64,000 nt of DNA from Magnetospirillum sp. ME-1. GTDB taxonomy: Bacteria > Pseudomonadota > Alphaproteobacteria > Rhodospirillales > Magnetospirillaceae. Made by a program: the position numbers and the translations under genes. The stretch is from contig NZ_CP015848.1 in NCBI RefSeq assembly GCF_002105535.1, forward strand, positions 2,470,624 through 2,534,623. Reading direction: 5' to 3'. Under the pieces are notes generated by a model. The model made no database searches and was not told the DNA's origin. It saw only the letters and a program-made list of their open reading frames with translations. This document shows, piece after piece, positions 1-7,743 of the stretch (position 1 is its first letter; the number at the start of each line of letters is the position of its first letter).

Positions 1-550
1 ATTCCACCTCGATCTCGGCGAAGGCAAGCGGCTTGCCGTTTCTGCGTACGATTCCCCGGAACAGATTGCCGGTCCACAAGCCGTAGGGCCGAACCAGCGG
101 CTCGATCTCCACGGGCAGGCCTATCGCCTTGTCCCAGCCGCCGCCGCCGGCAAAATCCACCACCACCTTGGTGTAGTGCACGATCCACTTGCCCTCGGCC
201 TTCTCCCAATAGGGGGCGGGCTCGACGAAGAAGAGGTAATCGCCGGGCTGGTCCAGGCGGAACTCGGCGGTGAACACCGTCTTGTCGCCGGCCTTGGCGG
301 GCTTGAGGCTGGCCTTGAGGTCGCGGGTCTTGCCGCCGCTCAGCACGCCGAAGCGCACCGGAGCCGCCATCTCCATCACCGGGCCGCGCTCCATGGGATG
401 GGTGAAGGCCAGATCCAGGCGGATGTCGCGCGCGCCTTGTTCGGACACGATGTCGGCGGACGGGATCAGCTCCTGGAAATGGGCGGCCGCGGCCGCGGGA
501 AGCAGTCCCAGGACACAGGCCATCAGGCTTGCGGCGCCACGCTTCACCAT
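1..550 (-). CDS. DUF4198-type periplasmic protein (5' part only)
   Basis: The gene runs leftward off the window edge; about 183 codons are visible. It begins ATG at 550 behind a GGGGGGATGG purine run. The N-terminus ([23 protein letters not shown]) is a clear Sec signal peptide, followed by [12 protein letters not shown] and an all-beta region with repeated [23 protein letters not shown] text, typical of DUF4198. Members of that family are exported and often sit beside nickel/cobalt or other metal transporters (family knowledge). A metal-related periplasmic role is inference; the neighbours that would show it lie outside the window. The C-terminus is not seen. Confidence 0.7.
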   Translation of the reverse strand, partial: MVKRGAASLMACVLGLLPAAAAAHFQELIPSADIVSEQGARDIRLDLAFTHPMERGPVMEMAAPVRFGVLSGGKTRDLKASLKPAKAGDKTVFTAEFRLDQPGDYLFFVEPAPYWEKAEGKWIVHYTKVVVDFAGGGGWDKAIGLPVEIEPLVRPYGLWTGNLFRGIVRRNGKPLAFAEIEVE

Positions 551-727
551 CCATCCCCCCAAAGATTATGCGACTTCGTTATCTCTCGGCCCGAGCATAC
601 GCGGGGGCAGGGAGCAGGCCAAGCGGTAATTGGGTGCAGCCCCCCAAGAGCCGCCCCAAAGCCGTCCCTGGGGATGGAGCGAAGGGGATACGGAAATGAT
701 GCCGTTCAGCGAAAGAAGCGACTCTTC

Positions 728-823
728 CTGTCATCCCGAGCGAAGCCGAGGGATCTTTCACGCCATGGCGGCAGAAGTTTGCCGCTGAAAGATTCTTCCT
801 CCCTGCGGTCCTCAGGATGACAG
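728..823. repeat. Dispersed intergenic repeat, family A, copy 1
   Basis: A roughly 96-bp element bounded by perfect 9-bp inverted ends CTGTCATCC / GGATGACAG. Inside lie CGAGCGAAGCCGAGGGATCTTTCA and a second, weaker inverted pair (TCTTTCA / TGAAAGA). Related copies lie at 37197-37287 and 62118-62227. It occupies much of the otherwise empty 551-926 gap before actP. It encodes no credible protein. Confidence 0.8.
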
Positions 824-877
824 GTCGGTTCAAACGACGGCCGGCATGACAGGGACTTGCGCCCGGCGTATCAAATC

Positions 878-899
878 GGTAAACAGGTACCTAATTACC
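878..899. promoter_or_regulatory. Imperfect palindrome upstream of actP (candidate operator)
   Basis: GGTAAACAGGT is followed directly by ACCTAATTACC, giving a 22-bp inverted repeat with two mismatched pairs, 28 bp before the actP start. Position and symmetry suggest a regulator site for acetate uptake; the regulator is unknown. Low confidence. Confidence 0.35.
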
Positions 900-926
900 A
901 CAATAAGACCCGGAGAGGCCGTTCCC

Positions 927-2588
927 ATGCCCCACCTTCCTCGCCTCGGCCTCGCCGCCCTGCTGCTGGCGCCGTCGCTGCCCGTCTGGGCCGCCGGCGC
1001 CGATCTCGGCCAGGCCGCCAAGCAGGCCACCAACTGGCATGCCATCCTGATGTTCGTGGCCTTCGTGCTGCTGACGCTGGGCATCACCTGGTGGGCGTCC
1101 AAGCGCACCCGCTCGGCGGCCGACTTCTACACGGCGGGGGGCGGCATCTCGGGCTTCCAGAACGGTTTGGCCATCGCCGGCGACTTCATGTCGGCGGCCT
1201 CGTTCCTGGGGGTGACGGCGCTGCTTTACGGCACCGGCATGGACGGCATGGTCTATGCCGTCGGCGTGGTGGTGGGCTGGCCGCTGATGCTGTTCCTGAT
1301 CGCGGAGCCGCTGCGCAATCTGGGCAAGTACACCTTCGCCGACGTGGTGGCCTATCGCCTGGCCAAGGTGCCGGTGCGCACCTATGCCGCCTTCAGCTCG
1401 CTCACCGTGGTGGTGTTCTACCTGATCGCCCAGATGGTCGGCGCGGGCCAGCTGATCAAGCTGCTGTTCGGCATGGATTACCTCTACGCCCTGTTCCTGG
1501 TGGGCGGGCTGATGATGGTCTACGTGGTGTTCGGCGGCATGGCGGCTACCACCTGGGTGCAGATCATCAAGGCGGTGCTGCTGCTGTCGGGGGCCACCTT
1601 CATGGCCGGCGCGGTGCTGGCCCGCTTCGGCTTCTCGCCCGAGGCCATGTTCGCCAAGGCGGTCCAGGTCAAGGGCTCGGCCGCCATCATGTCGCCCGGC
1701 CTGCTGTTCAAGGACCCCATCGACACCATCTCGCTGGCGGTGGCGCTGGCCTTCGGCACCGCCGGGCTGCCCCACATCCTGATGCGCTTCTTCACCGTCC
1801 CCGACGCACGCGAGGCCAGAAAGTCGGTGTTCTACGCCACCGCCTTCATCGGCTTCTTCTACGTCCTGGCGGTGGTGATCGGCATCGGCGCCATCGCCCT
1901 GGTGGCCACCGATCCGGCCTATCTGGCCGACGGCAAGGCCTTAAAGGGCGGCGGCAACATGGCGGCCGTGTGGCTGGCCCACGCGGTGGGCGGCGATCTG
2001 TTCCTGGGCTTCATCTCGGCGGTGGCCTTCGCCACCATCCTGGCGGTGGTGGCCGGGCTGACGCTGGCCGGGGCCTCGGCCATCTCCCACGACCTCTATG
2101 CCAACGTGTTCGCCCGCGGCCGCGCCAAGGAAGAGACCGAACTGCGCATCTCGCGCCTGTCCAGCCTGGGGCTGGGCATCGTCGCCATCATCCTGGGCGT
2201 CCTGTTCGAAAAGCAGAACATCGCCTATCTGGCCGGTCTCACCCTGGCCATCGCCGCCTCGGCCAATTTCCCGCTGCTGCTGCTGTCCATGCTGTGGCCG
2301 GGGCTGACGTCCAGGGGCGCCATCCTGGGCGGCTCGGTCGGCCTGGTCTCGGCGGTGGTGCTGACCGTGCTGGGCCCGGCGGTGTGGAAGGCGGTGCTGG
2401 GCTATCCCCAGCCCATCTTCCCCTGGGGCAATCCCGCCCTGTTCTCGGTGGCCGCCGGCTTCGCCGCCACTTGGGCTTTCTCGGTTACCGACCGCAGCGA
2501 GCGGGCGGCACGCGAAAGGGCGGACTTCGACGCCCAGTTCGTCCGCTCCCAGACCGGGTTGGGCGCCGAGGGGGCTTCCGCTCACTGA
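927..2588 (+). CDS. actP: Cation/acetate symporter ActP (SSS family)
   Basis: Inner-membrane sodium/solute symporter predicted to import acetate and related short monocarboxylates. The 553-residue product matches E. coli ActP along its whole length as I recall it: a signal-like N-terminus ending PVWAAGA, then [48 protein letters not shown], a central [15 protein letters not shown] and the ending [13 protein letters not shown]. About 13 membrane segments are visible. ATG 927 was preferred to an in-frame start at 846 because GGAGAGG sits 8 bp upstream and the signal sequence starts there. The small DUF485 partner (yjcH) that usually precedes actP is absent. The 3' end overlaps the convergent EamA gene by 7 bp. 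Confidence 0.93.
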   Translation: MPHLPRLGLAALLLAPSLPVWAAGADLGQAAKQATNWHAILMFVAFVLLTLGITWWASKRTRSAADFYTAGGGISGFQNGLAIAGDFMSAASFLGVTALLYGTGMDGMVYAVGVVVGWPLMLFLIAEPLRNLGKYTFADVVAYRLAKVPVRTYAAFSSLTVVVFYLIAQMVGAGQLIKLLFGMDYLYALFLVGGLMMVYVVFGGMAATTWVQIIKAVLLLSGATFMAGAVLARFGFSPEAMFAKAVQVKGSAAIMSPGLLFKDPIDTISLAVALAFGTAGLPHILMRFFTVPDAREARKSVFYATAFIGFFYVLAVVIGIGAIALVATDPAYLADGKALKGGGNMAAVWLAHAVGGDLFLGFISAVAFATILAVVAGLTLAGASAISHDLYANVFARGRAKEETELRISRLSSLGLGIVAIILGVLFEKQNIAYLAGLTLAIAASANFPLLLLSMLWPGLTSRGAILGGSVGLVSAVVLTVLGPAVWKAVLGYPQPIFPWGNPALFSVAAGFAATWAFSVTDRSERAARERADFDAQFVRSQTGLGAEGASAH

Positions 2589-3502
2589 GGGGACTGTTTT
2601 TTCTCGCTCCGCATCACGTACAGGCCGGACGCCACCACCACCGTGGCGCCGGCTAGCGTGCTGAGGGTGGGGATCTCGGCGAAGATCAGCCAGCCCAGGC
2701 TGGACGACACCACGATGTGGAAATAGTCGAAGGGAGCCACCGTCGAGGCGGGGGCGAGGCGCACCGCCTGACTGATCAGCAACTGGCCGATGCCGCCCAG
2801 GATGCCGGCGCACGCGAACAATCCCCAGGACTGCGGATCGGGAACCCGCCAGACCAGGGGAAGCGCCGCGCCGGTCAGGATCATGGTCAGTATTGAAAAC
2901 CAGAACACCGTGGTCACCGCCGCCTCGGTGCGGCCCATGTCGCGCATCATCACCATCACCAGGGCGTAGAGAAAGGTGCCGGCCACGGCGAAGGCGGTTC
3001 CCACGCCCAGCAACTCACCGCCCCAGGCGTCGGGCCCCGCCACGATCAGGATGCCGCCGAACCCGGCCGCCACCGCCGCCCAGCGGCCGGGCGACACCGT
3101 CTCCTTCAGCAGCGGCACCGACAGCGCGGTGATCAGCAGCGGCGCGGCGAAGCCGATGGCGGTGACCTGGACCAGGGGCAATCGGTGGAAGGCCATGAAG
3201 AAGCAGCCCACCGCCAGCAGGCCGACGGTGGAACGCAGCGCATGCGCCCAGGGCCGCCGGGTCGCCACGCACCGGATTCCGCCCCGCCACAAGAGCGGCG
3301 CCAGGGGAACCAGCCCGAATCCGGCCCGGAAGAACAGCACCTGGATCACCGAGTAATCGGCCATCAGCAGCTTGACCAGCGCGTCCATGCCGGCGAACAC
3401 CGAGGTGGCGGCCAGCATGGCGGTGATCCCCATCATGGGATTGCCCGGGGTGGAAGACTGAGGATGAAGGTGGGATGACAACGGTATGGTGCCCCTTGAC
3501 AT
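2582..3502 (-). CDS. EamA/DMT-family transporter
   Basis: A 306-residue polytopic membrane protein with ten predicted helices in two EamA repeats, starting at [24 protein letters not shown] and again near [17 protein letters not shown]. The family exports amino acids, nucleosides or other metabolites by drug/metabolite-type transport; the substrate cannot be read from sequence. The start is uncertain: ATG 3502 gives a 22-residue cytoplasmic lead, ATG 3436 starts just before helix 1, and neither has a strong ribosome site. It converges on actP and stands alone. Confidence 0.85.
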   Translation of the reverse strand: MSRGTIPLSSHLHPQSSTPGNPMMGITAMLAATSVFAGMDALVKLLMADYSVIQVLFFRAGFGLVPLAPLLWRGGIRCVATRRPWAHALRSTVGLLAVGCFFMAFHRLPLVQVTAIGFAAPLLITALSVPLLKETVSPGRWAAVAAGFGGILIVAGPDAWGGELLGVGTAFAVAGTFLYALVMVMMRDMGRTEAAVTTVFWFSILTMILTGAALPLVWRVPDPQSWGLFACAGILGGIGQLLISQAVRLAPASTVAPFDYFHIVVSSSLGWLIFAEIPTLSTLAGATVVVASGLYVMRSEKKQSPQ

Positions 3503-3694
3503 GCGGGTGCATGAGTCCCATATGCAACCACGAAAAACACGGCCTATTGCAGACAGTTACCGCATCGCAAAATACTTGCTGCAGCGCAATAAACGTAAAA
3601 AACAAGAATAATTGATACTAAAGCGACTCTGTCAATCCCTTGGTGGCTCCTGTATAGTCCGTTTCAGAGCTACAACCGGAAAAGGGGGCTGCCC

Positions 3695-3934
3695 ATGCTG
3701 TCAAGCGCATACAGATCCACCCCGCAACCGGCCGAAATCCGCGTCGTGCGCCGTCTTGGCACCGCGATCGGTGGCCGCTCCGCCCGTGCCTTCGCCTATT
3801 GCAGCGGCGGCATCGAGCCGACGCTGGACGAGGTGATGGCCGACCCCATCATCCATCGTCTGATGGCCCGCGACGGCGTCGCCGTGGATTCGCTCAATTC
3901 CCTGATCGCCGAGGTACGGGACCGCCTGCTTTAG
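3695..3934 (+). CDS. Small conserved-looking protein of unknown function
   Basis: 79 codons, ATG 3695, with AAAAGGGGG 7-15 bp upstream and an intrinsic terminator right after the stop, so it is a free-standing transcription unit. The product is soluble and slightly basic at the N-terminus (RVVRRLGTAIGGRSARAFAYCSGG), with an acidic helical second half (PTLDEVMADPIIHRLMARDGV). It has one Cys and no membrane segment. I recognise no family. Strong expression signals and lack of overlap with another gene support it being real. Confidence 0.65.
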   Translation: MLSSAYRSTPQPAEIRVVRRLGTAIGGRSARAFAYCSGGIEPTLDEVMADPIIHRLMARDGVAVDSLNSLIAEVRDRLL

Positions 3935-3958
3935 GAGCGGGATTCCCGTTGACGCGGC

Positions 3959-3981
3959 AAGCCCCCGAAAGGGGGCTTTTT
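3959..3981 (+). terminator. Intrinsic terminator of the 79-codon gene
   Basis: AAGCCCCC-GAAA-GGGGGCTT stem with a run of five T, 25 bp after the stop codon at 3934. The rest of 3935-4085 holds only GC-rich inverted segments. Confidence 0.9.
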
Positions 3982-4085
3982 GCGTTGGGGTTCTTTGCGG
4001 CGCGCGCCAAATGCCGCAATCAGCCGCCATTGAGGCGGCGGCCAAGCGGCCAGAGGGCCGCGCTAAGGCCGAAGGTGAACATGAT

Positions 4086-4631
4086 CTAGCGTCGCGACGA
4101 GGGGGGCGGCAGCTGCTCGGAGCGGATGCCGCCCGCCGGAGCCGAGCGCGGTGCGGGCGCGGAGTCGTAGCCGCCGCCATAGGACGACGCGTTTCCGCCT
4201 TCCGACTGCTTGGGCGCCACGGTGACCGAAACCACCGAACCGTAGACGGTGCGCCGCTCCACCTGCACGGTGGCGGCGCGGTCGCCGCGCACATAGGTCA
4301 GCACGCTGGTTTCGGCGATGACGCTCATCATGGGCTGCCAGCCGAAATTGGGCATCTGCTGCTGGTAGAAGGCGGTGATCTCGTTGGCCGAGTTGAACAG
4401 CCGCATCACCACCCGACCGGTCCAGCGGTCGCGGTCCGACAGGATCAGCGAGCGATCGGTGTCCATGGTGGCGCCCGACGGAATGGGAATGTCGGTCACC
4501 AGCTGGAAATTGGCCGGCTGGTCGCCGCTTGCCGCGCTGGAGGCGGGCGGCAGGTCGGTCCCGCGCGAGCACGCCGCCAGACCGAGGGCGGCGGCGAGAC
4601 ACAGGACAAGGCGGAGCGACGAAGCGTTCAT
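4086..4631 (-). CDS. Hypothetical lipoprotein
   Basis: 181 residues from ATG 4631 (MNASSLRLVLCLAAALGLAACSRG): a lipoprotein signal peptide with lipobox LAAC. An upstream ATG at 4667 would put 12 extra residues before the signal and is less likely. The mature part contains a mixed alpha/beta segment (PIPSGATMDTDRSLIL ... MRLFNSANEITAFYQQQMPNFGWQPM) and a low-complexity Ser/Gly/Pro tail with SSYGGGYDS and PPPSSRR. The central part resembles proteins that parse 'sticky' stress or envelope lipoproteins, but I cannot name a family. Expected to be anchored in the outer membrane. It is monocistronic, 79 bp downstream of thpR. Confidence 0.7.
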   Translation of the reverse strand: MNASSLRLVLCLAAALGLAACSRGTDLPPASSAASGDQPANFQLVTDIPIPSGATMDTDRSLILSDRDRWTGRVVMRLFNSANEITAFYQQQMPNFGWQPMMSVIAETSVLTYVRGDRAATVQVERRTVYGSVVSVTVAPKQSEGGNASSYGGGYDSAPAPRSAPAGGIRSEQLPPPSSRR

Positions 4632-4709
4632 GGCCTTGAAAATACTGTGAAGGCCTGGGGCTAACAAGGGAATGTTTGCGCCCGGCCATGCCGGCCCAAG
4701 ATGTGGGCG

Positions 4710-5246
4710 TCAGCCCAGCGCGTAATGTTCCAGCGCGTCGTATTGGGCGCCCTGGCGGGCCAATGTGCTGCGGAACAGGGTGAAGCGCTCCACCGCCACG
4801 TGGTCTTCGCGGAAATGGCCGGTGGCGTCGATGAAATCCTGCAGCCGCCCCGGCGGCGTATCCTTGAGCCGCGCCAGGGTGACGTGGGGATTGAACTTGC
4901 GCGGCTCGGTCCTGGCGCCCGCCTGCACCACGGCGGAATCGACGCGTGCGGCAAGCCGGGACAGGGATTCGGAGCGCTCGACGCCCAGCCACAGGGTATG
5001 GGCCTGGTGGCGGTCGCCGAACAGGCCCAGCCCGGCCAGCGTCAGGGCGAAGGGCGGCTCGGCCAGGGCGGCGAGATGGTGGTGAATCTCCTCGGCCAGA
5101 TCCTCCTCCACCTCGCCGATGAAGCGCAGCGTCAGGTGCAGGTTGGCGGCGTCCACCCAGCGGGCGCCGGGCAGGCCCCGCGGCAACCGGCTGATGCGCG
5201 ATGCCAGATCCTCGTCGAAGCCGATGCCGACGAACAGGCGGATCAC
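4710..5246 (-). CDS. thpR: RNA 2',3'-cyclic phosphodiesterase (2H family)
   Basis: 178 residues, GTG start at 5246 whose last bases overlap the stop of the FIST gene (GTGA), so translation is probably coupled. Two HxTx catalytic motifs of the 2H phosphoesterase superfamily are present: HLTLRFIGEV near residue 43 and HVTLARLKD near residue 125. The family opens 2',3'-cyclic phosphates on RNA ends to 2'-phosphates and was first described as a reversible RNA ligase (LigT). Length is normal for the family. Third gene of a leftward tesA-FIST-thpR operon. Confidence 0.9.
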   Translation of the reverse strand: MIRLFVGIGFDEDLASRISRLPRGLPGARWVDAANLHLTLRFIGEVEEDLAEEIHHHLAALAEPPFALTLAGLGLFGDRHQAHTLWLGVERSESLSRLAARVDSAVVQAGARTEPRKFNPHVTLARLKDTPPGRLQDFIDATGHFREDHVAVERFTLFRSTLARQGAQYDALEHYALG

Positions 5247-6364
5247 GGCCTGGGCTCCGGCAGCAGGGCCAGCACGCCGGTGAAGCCGTAGAGATGGTCG
5301 CGGCTGATCTCGCCGTTGGCGAAGAAGCCGATCAGCGGGAAATCGCCCAGCACCTCGTGCAGAAGCTCCGGTTCGGCGCCCTGATGGCCGAACATGTGCT
5401 CGCCCCGTCCGGTGCACGAGACGTAGATCCCCGCCCGGATGGAGCGCCCGTCCAGGCGCTCCTTCATTCCATCCAGCATGCGCTTCATGTCCATGCGCGC
5501 CGCGTTGGCGTCGCGGCGCACGAACATCAGCTTGCCCCCTTCCTCCACATGGTCGCCGATGGCGATCCAGCCCTGGTTGGGGTCGATGCCGATCAGGGTG
5601 CGGACCTGATAGTCGTGGCCGTCGTCGCCATCCCCCGGCAGGCCCACATGGATGTAGCCGGCGATGCGCCGCAGGTCGCGGGCCAGCAATTCACCCACCT
5701 CCTCCTTCAGCACCTGGAGCGCCGGGCGGCCGTCCAGGGCCATCACCACGCCCTGCCAGGATTCGGTGACGGTGTGGATGGCGCCCAAGGGCGAGCAGCC
5801 CTGGGTCATGCCGGTCAGCACCTCGATGCCCGATCCCAGCAGCACCCCGGCCAGCCCGCCGTCGGTGGCGATGCCGGCCAATTGCGCCGCCGGCCCCGCC
5901 GCGCTCATCAGGCCGCCGGCCAGGAATCCCGCCTCGGCGGCCAGATCGACGATGGCCCGGGGCACGTCGGGGTCGCGGGGATCGCCGTGGACCAGTCCGA
6001 CACAGGGGAAGTGGCGCCGGCTCCAGTCGCCGGCGTCGCCGATGAACACCCGGAACTGGTCGGGGGGCAGGCGGCCGACCATGGCGGCCACGGCGCCTTC
6101 GTCGCGGATTTCCTCGCCGCCCACGCACAGGCCGGGGGCCACGCCGCCCACCCAATGCTCGATGCGGGTGGTCTCGCGCAGGAAGGTCAGAAGCGAGGAC
6201 AGGTTGGGGGCGAAGGGCTCGGTGGCGTAGAGAAAGCCGAAATTGGCGCCGGGCGGCAGCGGCCCCAACTGGTCGAGGCAGGCCTTGGCGGTGGTGCCCC
6301 AATGATTGCCCCTGGCATGGGCGACCCGGAAAGGGGCGAGCGAAGGGGCAAGGTCGGCGGTCAT
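5243..6364 (-). CDS. FIST domain signal-sensing protein
   Basis: 373 residues from ATG 6364, which overlaps the tesA stop (ATGA) and follows GGGGAAAG. It holds the FIST N region (about residues 35-230, with TTRIEHWVGGVAPGLCVGGEEI and GLMSAAGPAAQLAGI) and FIST C (about 230-350, ending GIYVSCTGRGEHMFG). FIST proteins are thought to bind small ligands such as amino acids and to be input modules, often next to signalling genes. This one has no output domain fused, so any partner must be separate. Position between tesA and thpR in a coupled operon is unexplained. Confidence 0.85.
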   Translation of the reverse strand: MTADLAPSLAPFRVAHARGNHWGTTAKACLDQLGPLPPGANFGFLYATEPFAPNLSSLLTFLRETTRIEHWVGGVAPGLCVGGEEIRDEGAVAAMVGRLPPDQFRVFIGDAGDWSRRHFPCVGLVHGDPRDPDVPRAIVDLAAEAGFLAGGLMSAAGPAAQLAGIATDGGLAGVLLGSGIEVLTGMTQGCSPLGAIHTVTESWQGVVMALDGRPALQVLKEEVGELLARDLRRIAGYIHVGLPGDGDDGHDYQVRTLIGIDPNQGWIAIGDHVEEGGKLMFVRRDANAARMDMKRMLDGMKERLDGRSIRAGIYVSCTGRGEHMFGHQGAEPELLHEVLGDFPLIGFFANGEISRDHLYGFTGVLALLPEPRP

Positions 6365-6987
6365 GGCTTTCCCCTTTCCAGCAGCTTGCGGACGGAGGGC
6401 AGGATGCGCTCGACGATCACGTCCACTCCCTTGGCGTTGGGGTGCAGGCCGTCGGGCAGGCACAGGCGGGGATCGCCGGCCACGCCGTCCAGGAAGAAGG
6501 GATAGAACACCACGTCGTGCTCGGCGGCCAGGCGGGCGAACACCGCCTTGAACTCCGCCTCGAACTCCTTGCCGTAATTGGGTGGCGCCAGCATGCCGGT
6601 CAGCAGCACCGGCACACCCGCCGCCTTGAACCGCTTCAGGATGGAATCCAGATTGGCGTGGGTCAGCCTGGGATCGAGGCCGCGCAGCCCGTCATTGGCC
6701 CCCAGCTCGAGAATGGCGAGCTGGGGCTTGGCGGCCAGCGCCCAGTCGAGGCGCGCCTTGCCCCCGGCGGTGGTGTCGCCCGACACGCCGGCATTGATCA
6801 GGCTGACGTCTTTGCCCTCGGCCCTGAGCGCGCGCTCCAGCCGGGCGGGAAACGCCTCTTCCGGCGCCAGGCCGAAGCCGGCGGTGAGCGAATCGCCCAA
6901 GGCCAGGATGCGGATGGCGGGGGCCGCCTGGGCCATGCGGGTTCCTCCCAGTACATTGACAAGCACCAGGGCGGCCCCATATCGCAA
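6361..6987 (-). CDS. tesA: Arylesterase / lysophospholipase TesA-like (SGNH hydrolase)
   Basis: GDSL/SGNH esterase: block I ALGDSLTAGFGL (nucleophile Ser), Gly block NAGVSGDTTAGG, Asn block ELGANDGLRG and the C-terminal DGLHPNAKG with Asp and His. The start is debatable. TTG 6987 gives a signal peptide (RYGAALVLVNVLGG ... MAQA), expected because TesA is periplasmic. ATG 6936 has a better ribosome site (GGGAGGAACCCGC) but would remove the signal. Gene order tesA divergent from ybbA-ybbP is the same as in E. coli. First gene of the leftward operon; its stop overlaps the FIST start. Confidence 0.88.
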   Translation of the reverse strand: MRYGAALVLVNVLGGTRMAQAAPAIRILALGDSLTAGFGLAPEEAFPARLERALRAEGKDVSLINAGVSGDTTAGGKARLDWALAAKPQLAILELGANDGLRGLDPRLTHANLDSILKRFKAAGVPVLLTGMLAPPNYGKEFEAEFKAVFARLAAEHDVVFYPFFLDGVAGDPRLCLPDGLHPNAKGVDVIVERILPSVRKLLERGKP

Positions 6988-7053
6988 GACCGAGCGCCGT
7001 TCCCCGTCTATCCTGTCCAAGGCGTTCCGCTCATCCAAGAAAGTCACCCTCGC

Positions 7054-7743
7054 ATGCATCAGCGTTCCATCGCCGGCCTCCCCTTGGTTTCGCTGGAAGC
7101 CGTCCATCTCAACTTGGCGAGCCTGGCGGGCGAGGTCAATGTTCTCGATGGCATCGACCTGGAGGTGATCACCGGCGAGACGGTGGGCGTGGTCGGGCCG
7201 TCGGGGTCGGGAAAGTCCACCCTGCTGATGGTCATGGCCGGTCTGGAACGCCCCACATCGGGCCGGGTGGCGGTGGGCGGCACCGATTTTTCCACCCTGG
7301 ACGAGGACGGGCTGGCGCGTTTCCGCCGCGACCGCATCGGTATCGTCTTCCAGAGCTTCCACCTGATTCCCACCATGACGGCGCTGGAGAACGTGGCGGT
7401 GCCGCTGGAACTGGCCGGGCACGCCGATCCCTTCGGGGCGGCGGAAGAGGAACTGGGCCGGGTCGGGCTCGCCAAGCGCCTCGCCCACTATCCCGGCCAG
7501 CTGTCGGGGGGCGAGCAGCAGCGCGTCGCCCTGGCCCGCGCCTTCGTGATCCGGCCCGGATTGCTGCTGGCCGACGAGCCCACCGGCAACCTGGACGGCG
7601 CCACCGGCCGCGCCGTGATGGATCTGCTGTTCGACCTCAACGCCCGTTTCGGCACCGCCCTGGTGCTGGTCACCCATGACGACCATCTGGCGGCGCGGTG
7701 CGGACGGGTGGTCCGGGTCGAGGATGGGAAGATCCGGTCGTGA
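7054..7743 (+). CDS. ybbA: ABC transporter ATP-binding protein YbbA
   Basis: 229 residues with Walker A GPSGSGKST, Q-loop, signature LSGGEQQRVALARA, Walker B LLLADEPTGNLD and switch His (VLVTHDD). It belongs to the LolD/MacB-like class that pairs with FtsX-type permeases. The stop overlaps the GTG start of the permease gene (GTGA), so the two are one unit. Divergent from tesA, 66 bp apart, as in enterobacteria. Its physiological substrate is not established in the family; release or export of hydrophobic compounds has been proposed. Confidence 0.92.
   Translation: MHQRSIAGLPLVSLEAVHLNLASLAGEVNVLDGIDLEVITGETVGVVGPSGSGKSTLLMVMAGLERPTSGRVAVGGTDFSTLDEDGLARFRRDRIGIVFQSFHLIPTMTALENVAVPLELAGHADPFGAAEEELGRVGLAKRLAHYPGQLSGGEQQRVALARAFVIRPGLLLADEPTGNLDGATGRAVMDLLFDLNARFGTALVLVTHDDHLAARCGRVVRVEDGKIRS

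Noticed and set aside
579-833. 84-codon minus-strand ORF in the gap before actP
   Set aside because: It overlaps the family A repeat and has no ribosome site or domain.
3612-3658. Promoter TTGATA / TATAGT before the 79-codon gene
   Set aside because: The spacing between the boxes is far outside 15-19 bp, so they do not form one promoter.
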